Shown: positions 10,833-23,691 of the stretch, piece after piece | Numbering within the stretch: the stretch's first letter is position 1 | How the letters are laid out: each line of letters starts with the position of its first letter | From: Meandrina meandrites | Lineage: Eukaryota; Cnidaria; Anthozoa; Scleractinia; Meandrinidae | NCBI GenBank assembly: GCA_963693305.1 | Contig: OY855908.1 | Span: 36,329,305-36,393,304 of the forward strand | Direction: 5' to 3' | Length of the DNA stretch: 64,000 nt | The notes under the pieces: model-generated | Told to the model about the DNA's origin: nothing | The model's input: the letters and a program-made list of their open reading frames with translations, nothing else | Databases searched by the model: none | Position numbers and translations under genes: made by a program

Positions 10833-13800
10833 TCACACTGGAGCAAGTTTGGTGACCTCATCTCTTTGCAAGCTTTCATTTCCATCGTGGGAAGACGAAG
10901 GTTTCACATTGGTGCTGTCCTCCGTCAAAAGAGAGGGGGATTCACGGCTGCAACTAGGTATAACCTTGGATTCCTGTCCCTCCTCGCCTAGCGTGCTTGG
11001 AGTTAAGCTTGAATCAGATTCGCCATCATTAGTGGCTGTTTGTGTACCTTCTTTGTCGGGCGTACTTTCAGACACAATGCTATTTTCATTTTGCTGTTCT
11101 GTAGAAGTCTCGCTAGCCATATTTTCTTGCTTCATACAAGCATTTCCTGTCTCGTAATTATCTGCAATTCTGCTGGTGTTTTCTACAACATGTAAATCAG
11201 TTGGATTTGCAGAGTCATTTGTACTTCTTTGTTCCAGGGGATCTGTTATGTGAGCGGATTCTTGTGTAGCAGCTTCACATATGTGACCCAAAACACTGTC
11301 TTTATCAAGGACAGTAGTCAAGGAATCTCTCTCGCCGGCCGTAAGCTGTTCACTTGTCAGTCCAGTGGTGGAACAAATCTCCTTATCTGATATTTCAGTT
11401 CCATGATTGCTCTCAGGAAACACCTCTACAGTCTGTTCCTGCTCTTTATCAGGCAAACTCATGCTTTGAGCATCAGTTGCTTCCGTCTCGTCGTCTATTG
11501 AACTAACACTGCTTTCAACTGACAATACTGTTTTTTCCACCTGAGACATTGATGCATTCAAATCCGATTCACACTGTACTTCACTGTTACTTTCAACACT
11601 CACAGAGTTATCACACATTCGGTCTTTTACGTTTGCTGAAACATTTTCACCATGTGTAACAAACTCAGGTTCGCTGTCTGCCTTCTTGGATAATTCGTGA
11701 CGCTCACTTGCAGCATCCAGTTGTTGCTCGTCAAGAGAGCTGTATCCCTCAGGATCTCCATCCCTTTCCCCCACAGGGATCCCACTCTTAACCTCGTCAA
11801 CTGCCATAACCTCGCCAGCCTGCGCATTCCTTGTTGCCGAAACTAAAGCGATCTTTAATCCATAAAAAGGCTTGTTTTGCAACACAGAACGGCCACTCAA
11901 GTCCTTAAAAGGAAACTCTGTTTCCGGTTTGACACCATCACGTGACAAATCCCCGACTGGAGATTCTGCCCCAACCCCCTCTTCACGCTCGTGCAGGATA
12001 GTGTCCAGGCTATCGCGGCTTTTCCTCATCTCGTGTATCTCTTCACTGATTCCTTCCAAGTTTTTCAACGCCAAGGAGTATTTTCGTTTCGCCTCTAGGA
12101 GACCTTCTTGAGTGATTTCAACTTGCCTCTTGTGAGCCTAACACAGGGAGGGAAAATAGCTTTACAAAAGTGATGTAAAACAAGGTAAAATCAATATGAG
12201 AGTCCAGTGAGACAGGAAGGCATAGAGATGTCATTGCTTGTAACTGTACTTGTAACAAGGGAAGTCCGGGTTAGTCACTGAGGGAGATGGAAAATGACCC
12301 AGGGAGTGGGTGTAAGGCTATTAATGCAGAGGAGAGGGGAGCGGGAGAAGGGGTATAGCTAAAACCACATTTTAAAGGCCCATGTTGACACCCAGGTTTG
12401 GCTTCGCAGAAATTTCTAATTGTTTTGAACGTGTCAGGAAAAGAAAGAAAGTTACTGCCAGTTAATGAATGCCTGAAATTGAGCCCATGCAGAGATAGAT
12501 GGAAAATGTTAAGGGCTTGTCTAAGATGACATCCCATCTCTGAAAATTAAGTCAAGGTTTTTTTTGTGTTGTGTGTGCAACAAACTTTAAAAAATTTACA
12601 AAGAATTTTAGCTTTTAATTGATGTTTAATCCACATCAGCAATGAAAGCATTGACTAAGAGCTTATTGAAACTGTGTTTAGACACCTTATGGTGTCTGCT
12701 GTTTTCTGCAGAAAAAAAAAAAATGAAAAAAGTAAGAAAACAATAACAGTATTAAACACTAAATTACTTCATTAAACTTGATAAAAATTATTTACCTCTA
12801 AGACTTGATCATACTTCATCTTTAAATCAAAGTAAGGCCTGAAATAAATTATAAACAATTTCAGTCACTATAATTTTGTTCACAGGTACATAAGCAAGGA
12901 GCATGTAGTTATAAGTCCAAAAAAATTAATTCCAAGTACAACAGGAATTAAAGCTCAAGATTTGAAGCAATTTAACAGCTTTTCAGTTAACAGCAGCTGT
13001 CACATTTTTGCCAGTAGGTGTCAAATCAGCTGGGGTCGAAACAAAAGGAAAGGAATGTGGTTCAGGTTTAAGCAGCCGTTGGTGGAGGAGGAAGTGTTGC
13101 ATGACGAGCCCCAAACAACGGCTGTGAAGGAGACTAGGATGAAACTATGACTCAGGTAATAAGCAATTAAAAGCTAGGTAAAACTATTTCTTGGGTAGTG
13201 TCCTGTGCAGTCCTTATTTGGGATGTCATGCAACACTTCTCACTACTGACACATGACAGAATGACCAAACAACTGGAAAAAAGTGCTATGATTTTTTTCC
13301 TTTTTGTACAAATAGTAAACAAATACTCTATGGTACCTTGATTTGCTGATAGCAGACTTCAGTTTTGTTCTTAATTCTGTTACTTTACTACCAGCTTCAC
13401 CGAACGCACGTGCTGTTTCAAGATGTTCTCTTTCGCTCAGAGCTCGCTCTTTATCAGACTCCATTACCTACAAAAGCAAACAAAACAACAGCAAAGTACA
13501 TTTAAATGAAAAACAATACTGACATTTATAGACTGGAAAAATCAAGTCCTCAGGGGGTGGTTATTTTTCATCCCTTCCATCTGTTACTTCCATCCCTGTC
13601 ATATAATACTCATCTCATTTTCTACGGGAGGAGAACTTTCTAGTAATTTTGCTTTATTGAATTCTGATGGCAGTTGGGAGCTGTGTGTACAAATGTTACT
13701 TGAATCTCAGTACTTGTAAACTATGCAGTCATTCAAGGAGTAAATATGTAACCTTATTATCTAGATGGTTTAACATATAATACACGTGGGCATTTTGTGA

Positions 13801-16800
13801 GTTGCGTAGCAAAATGTTCGCTCGTATTATATGTTAAACCATCGAATAAGGGTCCACTAGTAAAAGTAAAGTTTGGTTTGGCCATTTTGTCACCCTGGTT
13901 TCAGTCCTTTTTTTGCCCTGTTCTACAGTGTAAATATAATGTGACATGTTATATGTGTTGTGGTTTAATTTTATCTTTGGTTTAAAATTTTTCAAACCAG
14001 TTTGATTTGTATTTCCCTTTGTTTCAGATTATGATAATGAATATAAGACAATGAAAAACAAAAATCAAACTGGTTTGAAAAATTTTAAACCAAAGATAAA
14101 ATTAAACCACAACATATGCATCCTTTTGCCCTTATATGGTTAGATTTATTCTCGATCGGAGTTACCATTAGGTCGCCAGCAAATTTCAATTCTCAACTTG
14201 TGTTCATTTAAAATTCAAGTACGTTGCAAACTAAAACATATTCCTCATCTGGCCCCAGTATTCTGTAAAAGGCTCCGCTTCAAAGAGCCACTTACTGAAA
14301 GATATTTTATCTTCACAAATGTTTTTGGTGTTCAACTTTCTGAGCATACAGTGTACTCACGGATAACATTACAAACAAAATCTACACAGGACCCCCAACC
14401 TTTAGAACTGCCTGATTCAGCATTTCCTGCCACGATGGATCCAGTACTTTATGTTCTTTGGATGTGGAAGCTAGTTTCTGCTCAGCTATGGCAAGCATTT
14501 TCTTGGCCGACTGGTGAGCACTGCACGCTCTCTCATATTTCAATGCTGCTTTCTGAGTCTCAATCTGTGACTAAAAACAGAGCATAGTCTTAATTAATAC
14601 ATGTATCAAGTCGTTCATTTAATAATTATGAATAATAATTAAATTATTAATATTTAGAGAGGAAGCCACATTTGTAGGTCATAACATATAATTTGTTTTC
14701 AACCTTCCTCAATCTCTTTCAACTGGAAAACACTCAATGACTTATTATTAATAATAAATTAAAAACAATATGCAGAGTAAACAAAATGACATCCAACATG
14801 AAAATTGAAACCCCTCACATGTTCACGGAGCTACATTCATTTGGCAAGATCAGAACATCATTTAAAACCAGAAGGAAAAGAGCATGACAGAAACATGAGG
14901 CTACTGCCAAAAGGTTGAATGTCGCAAACCATGCATTGACATCAGATCACACTACTGACTTCAATCTTTTTCAATTTCTTTTAATCTTAATTTATGTCTA
15001 TCATTCCTTGTATTAAAATTTATATTTTGCTTTTTGCACATGCATTTTAATCTGTTGAAGATAACAGCCAGGTTGCTGAAAGATCACACACCAGTAGTTT
15101 AAAATATTTTTAACCAGAGAATGTCTATCATTAAAATTTTAAATCCACAAAAAAAATACTGTCCTTTGTTTCAAACTCATTATCATACATTACCATATCC
15201 AAAAACAAAGGAAAATAAAATTTGAACCAAGGATCAAATTGAACCATGTGCATTCAATGGGAATATGACCCCCTCCCCTCCCCCCTTCCCCCTTATGAAA
15301 GTCAAATGGAGTCACAGTAAATACATGCCATATAGTTATCCAAAAAATCTGTCACATTGGGATTCCTCTGAAAAATAACTTTCAAAATTCAAACCTGCTT
15401 TGCTTTGCGGACAGCATCATAATAAGGTCTTGCTTGGTTTATACACTTTCCTAAAAAGGTGGCTTGACTTTTAAGAATGTATGCAGACTCAGTGAGTGTC
15501 TGCCTGAACGTTGCTTGAAGTTCCTGAAAGTAACATTTTAATATGTTACTAGATCCTTCATGAAATTTCACCTTATGTTTGTGGCTAATGCATGCCAGGT
15601 GGGCAAGTACAACAAATGTAATAATGTGCAAGTTACGATGAATGAATACAAGTTTCCACCAGCACTTGATCCCATTAAGTCAACTTAGTATAGAGCAGAA
15701 ATAGATGGGCAAAAATAACATGACCCCATCCAGCAACACCTCTCCCCATTCTTGTCCCCAAAGCACTTTTCGCTTCCCTTGGCTGGCAGCGCCTTGGCAT
15801 GAGAAACAAAGGGCTCTGGGGACATAGGATTTTTAATGTTTTTTTTTTTATTCTTTTGGATTGGCTGTTTAAAACAAACTAATACCTGATTCACACCAAC
15901 AAAACATGTTTAGTTAAACCAGGTTTAAGAAAATGAAAATCAGCAACAGACAACTGACAGACTAAATTTTACATAGGGTTCGAGTAAGCTCTAACTTGTG
16001 CTTTCATTGTGCTAAGTTTGAAGTCGATAAACATCAGTCAGCAACTTCCATGAAGAAAACAATTTTAAACCGTGTTTAACTAAACAACATTTAAACTTGT
16101 TTAAGCTTTGGTGTGAATGGGGTATAAGAAATCTTGAGTGGAAGTTAACCTGCCTTCAAACTACAGAACTGACTTTGCAGATAAAATTTAACCAGAGGTT
16201 AAGCCAATTTAAGCTGAGGTTAGGATTTAACCCTCTTTTGAACAACCAGGCCCAGAGCCCTTTGTTTCGTGTGCCAAGGCCCTGCCAGCTAAGAGAAGTG
16301 AAAAGGGCTATGGGGTCGAGAATGCACCTACCCCTCCCTATAACAGAAGCAAGGTTACTCCCCCAGCCCCCAGGCTAGTAGGATCTCAGAAGTCTGATTG
16401 ATCAAATGATTAAGTGAGACATCTGTTTGCTCAGTATCCCACTGACTAAAAACACTTAGCATACACAATGATCCTGCGACAGGCTTATAAATTTATTTTA
16501 CAGTAAACCAACGAATAAACAAAGACGAATAAATGAAATTAGCACCTGCTTCGACTTCAGAAGTATAAGGGAATTGAATTTCTAAAGCCATGATTAATAA
16601 CGGCAATTGAAATTGATTTCAACTAGTCTATTGTACTGAAGCTATGTTTAAAATAGACATACATACATACTTTACATACATACTTTATTTGAAAACAAAG
16701 GTCTATAATAATCAATAATCTATAATAATCAATAATCAAGCCTTGAACAGAAGTGTTTCTAAAGTAATGCATGCAGATTGGCAATAATCTTGGCTTACAA

Positions 16801-17320
16801 ATTAAATCTGGCTAACAATCGATCTAGCTTGTTATTTTGCCTTGCCATTGGTTCTACTGTATAACATATATTTCTGCTTAAATTAAAACCACCAATTCAT
16901 TAAAAAAGGCAAAAAAACATAAACATTAAATATATAATTTAGCTTGTACCTCGAGATCTTGTTCCAAACGGTTAATTTCTGCTGTCGAAGAGTTCAGTCG
17001 ATCGAGCTCTCCCTAAAAACAAGAAAAGTTTAATAAGCTTATTTTAAAAACGGGGTTAAAAATAAGAGAACTGGATTAAACGTGGCTTTATCAATCTGAG
17101 GTTTTTAATTCTGCTAGCAATTGAGGCTCAAAAATGAATAATGCATTAAACAGTTAGGGAGTTCCACACACTGTCATAATTCGATCAGTGACCAGCACAA
17201 AATATGTAAGCTTGCCTTTACTCGGGGATCTAACGTTTCCTCTCCATCTTCGTCCTCTTCCCCATCTCCGTCGCCATCTCGAAGTCGCTCTTTACTCTCA
17301 GTATAGGTCTGTGAAGCCAT
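10833..17320 (-). CDS. SH3BP5: SH3 domain-binding protein 5 (Rab11 GEF family)
   Basis: There are seven coding exons: 17320-17222 (ATG), 17012-16950, 15523-15395, 14570-14400, 13467-13337, 12838-12796 and 12137-10833 (TGA). All phases agree, giving about 646 residues. The N-terminus is acidic (runs of GD and E), followed by the family's helical coiled-coil core: ELDRLNSSTAEINRLEQ, then a YYDAVRKAKQ segment, RPYFDLKMKYDQVLE and ALKNLEGISEEIHEMRKS, all close to vertebrate SH3BP5. Vertebrate SH3BP5 and worm REI-1 are guanine-exchange factors for Rab11. SH3BP5 also binds JNK and BTK and associates with mitochondria. The last exon adds a long, acidic, Ser/Thr-rich tail of about 390 residues with no domain I recognise, longer than in vertebrates. 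Confidence 0.93.
13955..14116. repeat. Inverted repeat in SH3BP5 intron 4
   Basis: The two arms ('gtggtttaattttatctttg...ccagtttgattt' and 'aaatcaaactgg...aaagataaaattaaaccac') are near-perfect inverted copies around about 14035. The arm sequence belongs to the family also seen at 1-66 and 15193-15248. Confidence 0.7.
15193..15248. repeat. Dispersed repeat copy (same family as 1-66)
   Basis: Nearly identical to the first 55 bases of the window, inside SH3BP5 intron 3. Only one arm is present. Confidence 0.6.
16655..16740 (-). mobile_element. LINE-like 3' tail with ATAC repeats
   Basis: The sequence 'ctttatttgaaaacaaagg' preceded by (CATA)n is shared with 63555-63590. Read on the minus strand it ends AATAAAG followed by TATGTATG repeats, as expected for the 3' end of a non-LTR retrotransposon. 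No coding part is seen. Confidence 0.4.
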
Positions 17321-17701
17321 TTCTTTAATGACCTTTTGGCAAAAGCGCTTTGAGGTTTTTTACATACAGAGAAGATGACTGTCGAAGCAAGGACACGCAA
17401 ATGAAGCAGGTGTTTTGCTGATCAGCCTCGATATCATGTTAGCTTTTTGCGCCTGGCAGAAACGGCACAGCGCGACTTTGTTCTATTCTTCACAATAATA
17501 TTTACATCTTTACACGATCTTTTTTTCTGACTCAAATCTGCATCGTTTATATTACCGGATATTAGTTTACAAGGTGGTCGAATCTACGGGCATCTATTAG
17601 TATCTTGACGACGCGAAAATGGAAGCGGTGTTGTAAGAAATCGCGCAGACAGTTGCTACAATTGATTTATTTCGCACATCAAAGCGAAATGTTTGGCCGT
17701 A
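17321..17701. promoter_or_regulatory. Bidirectional promoter, SH3BP5 / DIPK2
   Basis: The 381 bp between the divergent start codons at 17320 (minus) and 17702 (plus) must hold both 5' UTRs and both promoters. No clear TATA box is placed for either gene. In frame upstream of the DIPK2 ATG there is a TGA at about 17663. Confidence 0.6.
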
Positions 17702-20700
17702 ATGCTTCGATTGGTTGTAAGCTATTTTATACCCAAGCGTTGGCTAAGTACCTGCTGCGTCGCTGTTCCATGTATGGTTACTTTTCTTGTCCTGTTATCA
17801 GTGTTAAAGCAAAGCGATGATCCGCTAAACGATCTAGAACATGAATACGAACTAGAAAACATGATCATCGTAACGGGAGATCATCTTGGAGTTAGCTTCT
17901 GTCCCGTTTGCTTTGGTCGCAACGAATCTGTCTGCGAGGGCATTTTACACAGTACAGTAAAGCTACGCCGGAAAAAGAAGATTGCATCTGGAGAAAACTG
18001 GAAACCGAGAGCGCTTGGGTTGTGGAATCAGCAGCAAATTTCAATCAAGCATTTTGGAAATTCCAGCGAGTTTTACAAACTTGATAATGAAATGTGTAGC
18101 ATTGTAGGGAAGATAAATGCCCCATGCGACGTTGATGTGGTGTGGAAATCATTTCTCAGTACTTCTTCTGTAGAGAGGTTAGTGGCAGTTCATCACAATG
18201 CAGAAGATTCACCTTTTAACAAAGAGTTATAGAGGATCTTTGCGGCAAAATAAATAATTTCTGCCAAACTTAAAAACGCACTAAACCAAATCAAAACTTC
18301 ATGTAATTATAATGTGCTGTCAACACAGATTTCCAGCTGGAGTTATTGAACAGGAAAAAATTTCCCACCTGTTTATGAATGTTAATATGTTGTATCATTA
18401 TAATTCTTTTTTTTTTGGTTTACACTGTAAAGAAATTTCAAACCATTTATTTCCAAAAAGTCATTATTCATTGAAAAATATTTTTTTAACTTCCTCATAA
18501 CAGAATTCTGTTCCATTATCACGTTCTAATACAGATTAGTAGAATTCTTTTAGTATACTAATGCAATTACTGCAATCTGATTGGCTGAGCTATTGAACAC
18601 TTTCAGCCATTAGTGTGAAGTGGCTGAAGGTGGTCTACAGAATGGCAACATTTTCTCATTTCTCCCACATTTCAGAGGAAGTTTAGAAACATTGTTGGAT
18701 AACTCAATTCCTGCAAAGACTAAAAGGAGGAGATTCACTTTTGCATGAGTTTAAAACGTTAAAATTACTGATGAATAAACTGATGAGCGTGAGTTCACAA
18801 CTGAAAGTTTGAAATGAAAATTCAGTCTGTGCATGCAATTTGCTGAAGCGTTAAGTTTAACACTAGTTCACTTCATATTGTAGAAAAATAATTAGAAATC
18901 ATTACTTGAAGGAAAATGAGTTAGAATATTTCTACAAAAACAATTAGATTATTCGCTCTCAATTTCTATGAGGTGATAGTCATAGAAATCTCAAGCTCAT
19001 TATCTAATTGTTAAATAGTGTAAATATGAAAGCCTTTAGTCCTAGGTCTTTGGACAGTGTATTTGCCAAACGTTTTTTGCATGCTGTACTATGGAGTGAG
19101 TGGTCCAAGGGCTAGACACAAATTATCTCATAGTGCCTCTCCATCCAGGTTTTAATAATTGGGTACTCACAAATTTCATTGCAAGCTTGAAGCAGAGATA
19201 CTCGGGGGGAGGGGGTGGTGGTATTTTGTAAGAATACAATGTACTGGAACACATAGTCACTTAACTCTATCAGGATAATCTTTGGCGTGATGGGCCACTA
19301 AGTGCCCTATAGCTACTAAGCTTGAACAGAGACTTATTAAGCTTTCAAATAGGGTGTGGAAAACAGTAGTTTCAAACTTTTCATAATGTTCTCACTGGTT
19401 TTCAAGAATCAATTTTCCCTTCAACAGCTGAGAATTCCTTTATTGGTCATTTGGATATTTTAACCCCCTCCTCCCCCCCCCCCCCCCCCAAAAAAAAGAA
19501 ACATTCTAAAAAGAACACCCCTCCCCTCCACCACTCCCAAAATAATGATCTTATCATTCAAAAACCTCACCATAGAACTTTTTTTCAGTGCAATGAAGGA
19601 TACTATGGACTGCCCATCTAAGAGGTTGATAGAAGAAGTGAAAAATATCTACTTTGGGAACAATGTACAAAAAAGTCAAGTTTCACATAACATGCTGCAT
19701 CTATCTTCAACTCTGAACTTAAATCAGGAGCCAATAATCTTTCAGGTAGGAGGCAAAATTAAATGGTTGTTATAATAAATCTTTAAAAACTCAGTAGGCA
19801 CTGCTCACCAAAGTGTGGAAGTCGTTTCTCAATCCTTTTTCTGTAGAGAGGTTAGTGGCAGTTCATCACAGTGTAGAAGATTTGCCTTTTTTTAACAAAG
19901 AGTTATCAATGGAAGATCTTAGGCACAATATGTCTTAATAGATAAAAAATATATTTCTGCCAATGTAAAAACACATAAAAATCCCCCCCCCCCCCCCCCC
20001 CTCTAACATACTTGAAATACTAAGAGGATTTACGGTGCTTTTGTTAATTTATAACTTGTGGGTGATTTTTCGGGGTAATATAAGGTCATTTTGTTTTGGT
20101 TTTGTTGGAGGTGCAGTGAGCTAAATGTTAACATGTCTGGTACAAGGCTGCAATCTTTTTCTTTGCTTTAAGTCTTGTACACTCACATGGCTGCAGAGAA
20201 GTGAAATACTTCAAGTCAGTGCCATATTCAAATCATTTAATTTTGTTTCCTTGCATTCTAACGCAACATTGTCAAGTTATTGTAGGCTCAGCCATGATCA
20301 AGTTCACAGAGATTGCCTTAGATTAAAATAATTATTTAAATATTGTCTTATACCATAAAATTCCAGTTATAAGCCCTTGGCTTATACAACTTCGTGAAGG
20401 GTTTTGGGTGGGCTTATAAGCGGAGGGGCTTATATCCGGGGGAGCTTATAAGCGGAATAAAAAAACGTTTTGAAACGAGCCACGGCAGTGTTGATCGAAA
20501 TACGGTTTTAAGTTAAAGAGTCATAATAGAGCGACATTTATCCCTGTTCAGTACTATCATCCAGCAGAGGGGGGCTTATAACCGGATGTATTTTTAATTA
20601 TTGTTTCCAGGTAGATGGGCCTACAGTATAACCGGGGGTGCTTATAAGCGGGGGGGCTTATAACCGGAATTTTATGGTATACTTGAAAACTTTGACTGGG

Positions 20701-23096
20701 AGGCTTGCTGGCCAAAAGGCTAGTGCACTAGACTCTGGATTGGGCAGTTCAGGTGCAAGCCCTGGCTAGGGTCACTGTGTTGTGTTCTTGGGCAACACAC
20801 ATTGCTCTCATAGTGCCTCTCTCCATCCAAGGTGTATAAATGGGTACTAGTGAATTTACTACTGGGGGTAACCCTGTGATGGACTAGCAGGAGCGGCATC
20901 CCATCCAGGGGGGAGGGGGGGGGGAGTAGAAATACCCGCCAGTTGCTTCATGCTGAATGAAACTGGGATTACCCCCAGTCTGAGGGGCCACTAGGCTTGA
21001 ATGCAGACTTTTAATACCTTTTTTATCCTCGAAAACAGTCAGCACTGCAGAAAGATACTTATTCCTCAAATTTTTATAAGCTTTTTCTCTCTATTTATCA
21101 AGGTATTTCCTTCTGAGAAGGGATGGCCTTTTCCAAAGTTCTATGGAGCTTGTGGTCGAGCAATTGTCATAGAGGATGCAGGACTTCCTCTTGATATTTT
21201 TCTTTCATATCCTTGGATAGAAAGAGCAAAGCTTGCCTTGGGAGTTATCAAAATAGCGAAACAGCTAACAAACAATCTGGACCATTGGGGATTGTATTTA
21301 ACAGGAGTAGAACTGGACAATTTTGTTGTGTCAAATGGCACAGTTAAACTTGAAGATGCAAGTCACATCCTAGTTGTTGACCTATTAGAATCAAATGTGA
21401 AAGGTAAAGTTAACCATGTATTAGTACTTATAATCCATCAAATATTTTTCGCGCGCGCGATTGGTCTAAACACGTCACGTGATGCAGCCAAAACTGGGGA
21501 ATATCAGATGATATTCCCCAAGTGATATTCCCCAGTTTTAGAACTTTGCAATTTACGTTCGCGCGTTTAGTTTTTATCCCGAGCAAATTATTAAAATGAA
21601 TTAAACTAAACACTTTTAAAAACAGACTAATAATATTTTGAGTGCTTACAGAATTTCTTTGGCGTTTAAAAGCTTTGAGAAAAGGTCTCCCAAAATGCGG
21701 CCTTGTAAAAAATATTTGAAGGATAATAAACACAATAGCATCCATTTAGCTTCAAAAATATGTACAGATATTTGTCCTTGGACATTATCTGTTCCTCGAA
21801 GCTCACAGTTTTCCTCGAGCTTCGCTCTCGGAAAACTGTTCGCTTCTCGGAACAGATAATGCCCTTGGACAAATATCCGTGCATATTTTCGCGCCAAATG
21901 GAGGCTATTGTTTATATACATCTCTTCCAATTAGGTCATAGGAACAAATCAACCGTACATGTATTTCAACATAGTCAAACCGGTTTCTAGCGCTTGTAAA
22001 AAGTCTTTCTTCAAGGCAGATAATTCTGTTTTACCTCTGTGATGATAAATTGGAAAATAAGTCCTGAGCTGATTGATAATTTAACCCTTTAAACCCCAAT
22101 ATCCACATACAAATTCTCCTGATCTCCATACATTTTCTTATATTAGTTGGGAGAATGTGTCAAAATATCAAAACAATTTCCCTCTAGTGACCATTTTATT
22201 CTCATATTAACTTTTTTTCTTGTTTATGCATTGATAAAGGGTAGCAAGAGGGTGGGGGTGGTCATTTCACACACACATTTTAACAGAATTCATGTGTCAA
22301 GTACTTTAAGCAACAGATTTAGTCATAAATTCACAAAACATGTATCTCTTCTAGCTATTTTTACACATCACAGTCTAATTTTTGCACTTATCATGTGTCG
22401 CACATACTGTAAATCCTATCCTCTTGATGTGGTGAGAAGAAATTAGATGTTGGTCACTCATGGAAATTAAAGGGTTATCGCGGTTTTCAATAACATGCGA
22501 ACCTTGAAATTCAAACTCAACCAACCGTTTTTGCTTAAATTAGCTGCTGTCAATTATCTAAGTGGACCTCTCGGGAAACAGAAAGGTCATGTCAAAAGGT
22601 CATGTCTGTCGCTTGTGATTGGTAGATTTCGATCCATTTTGTTTGTTTCTGTTTTTCAAGGTTCGTTGGCTGTCATAGTTTTGATTGACAGCAGTAAAAA
22701 ACCCAATCGTCAGTTGGGCTTTGAACTTCAGAGTTCGTATGTTATTGAAAGGCACAATAATTTAATCAATTTTTCTTTGCAGCTGAACACAAAAAGACAG
22801 TGGATGACTGTTACCGGACAGAGCCTCACTGTCTGTCCTCGCACCCCAGTGAACTTTGTCAAGGAGTCATACGAGATCAGAACTACTATGCAGTTTGCCG
22901 TGGTGTGTTAGCAGACAAAGGAAGTGAGAAGGGTCTGCTTCATTCTCCTCCTCAAGAAGATGAATTTAACACAATGCTTGAGGAGGCACTGACAGAATGC
23001 ATAACGGCCCAGACAATTAGAAGAAAAGAAGCTGTCGATCTTGTTGTAGGCTTACTTCAGAACAAAATAAGTGCTGCTACAAAAGTGAAGTCTTAA
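17702..23096 (+). CDS. DIPK2A: Divergent protein kinase domain 2 family (DIPK2A-like)
   Basis: There are four exons: 17702-18177, 19589-19745, 21103-21403 and 22783-23096 (TAA). Phases agree, giving 415 residues (human DIPK2A has 430). The start ATG is the first after an in-frame TGA. The protein opens MLRLVVSYFIPKRW and has a hydrophobic segment at about residues 17-35, so it probably enters the secretory pathway. Family signatures are FCPVCFG, then CPSKRLIEE, FPSEKGWPFPKFYGACGR, KIAKQLTNN, DNFVV and YYAVCRGVLADKG. The DNFVV and EDASHILVVD stretches correspond to the catalytic/metal-binding part of the kinase fold. DIPK2A (DIA1/HASF) is a Golgi or secreted kinase-like protein; its substrate is unclear. 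Phase at the exon 1 donor (AG|GTTAGT) restores a Ser with exon 2. Confidence 0.92.
19118..19340 (+). mobile_element. SINE, diverged copy
   Basis: This matches the 3' part of the SINE at 20695-21017: 'ctcatagtgcctctc' and 'atccaggt', 'gggtact', then 'gggccactaag' and 'cttgaa...agactta'. The 5' tRNA-like part is missing. Confidence 0.5.
19813..19978 (+). repeat. Duplicated end of DIPK2 exon 1 plus intron
   Basis: The segment is about 85% like 18142-18283: the last 36 bases or so of exon 1, the donor GAG AG|GTTAGTGG and the next 100 bases of intron 1. It lies in intron 2, so it could act as a decoy splice donor. It is not required for any reading frame. Confidence 0.75.
20353..20677. mobile_element. 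CCATAAAATTCCGG MITE, copy 1
   Basis: The ends are CCATAAAATTCC(A/G)G and CCGGAATTTTATGG, flanked by TA on both sides. The interior repeats 'ggcttataagcgg' or 'ggcttatatccgg' about eight times and contains the conserved block 'gagccacggcagtgttga'. It lies in DIPK2 intron 2. There is no coding capacity. Confidence 0.85.
20695..21017 (+). mobile_element. SINE, near full-length
   Basis: A tRNA-like head (box B relic GGTGCAAGCCC) is followed by the block 'gtgttcttgggcaa', 'ctcatagtgcctctctccat', 'gtgtataaatgggtact', 'taaccctgtgatggactag' and a 3' end with 'gggccactaggcttga'. The same elements recur at 19118, 38440 (reverse) and 51705. The 'ttcttgggcaag' block is a widespread core shared by animal SINEs. 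Confidence 0.7.
21435..21912. mobile_element. Palindromic MITE, copy 1 (DIPK2 intron 3)
   Basis: An inner palindrome centred near 21820 has arms of about 80 bp with blocks 'acagatatttgtccttgga', 'cattatctgttcctcg' and 'agttttcc'. An outer part has 'gtctaaacacgtcacgtgatg' and 'gatattcccca' hairpins. A second copy, reversed and less palindromic, is at 61545-61862. Confidence 0.75.
22082..22476. mobile_element. Candidate MITE with TTAACCCTTTAA ends
   Basis: The left end reads TTAACCCTTTAAACCCCAAT and the right end has TTAAAGGGTTA in inverse orientation. The interior has 'aaattctcctgatctcc' and a 'gtgaccat...tggtcactcat' pair. It lies in DIPK2 intron 3. Confidence 0.5.
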
Positions 23097-23122
23097 TACT
23101 GTTATTTAATAGGTATTTAAGG

Positions 23123-23128
23123 AATAAA
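23123..23128 (+). terminator. DIPK2 polyadenylation signal
   Basis: AATAAA lies 27 bases after the DIPK2 stop codon. It would give a very short 3' UTR. Confidence 0.55.
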
Positions 23129-23691
23129 AATCGTTCACATTTTGCTGTAGAGAAACAGGAGGGCTAGAAATAAATATTCTCAAACTCATTAATAATTCAT
23201 CAAGTTAAAATAAAAGCAGTCATAATAATTTTTGTGATGGTGTTTGGAAATGTGTTCTTAAAGTGTATTTGGCAGATTTTTTTTATTTGCTTGATCAAAT
23301 CTACATGGGATGCTGATTTGAACATCGAAAAATAAAAATACGAAATAGTTTTTTTCCACTGCGTTTTAGCCTTCCGAAAGCTTGAAATTTCACTTCCTGT
23401 TGGGTCAAAAACCGCGCGAGAAATGGACCTGGAACAAGATGAGTCGTGACGTCAAAACCAGAACGTGCTCACAAAAAAAACTGAAGTAAACTACTAAAAC
23501 TGAACTACTAAGTTGTGTCAACAGAAAACAAGAAAAAAAAAACAGCAGCAGCATTCCTTAGTAAATTCGTTGTTCGGTTTGATTGTTTCTTGTGAGCCCA
23601 TTCTGGTTTTGATGTCATCTAGTCCTAGGTCCTCTCCTCGCGCGGTTTTTGACCTAACTCGAGAGAGTCTTTCATCACATTTCAAAATAGT

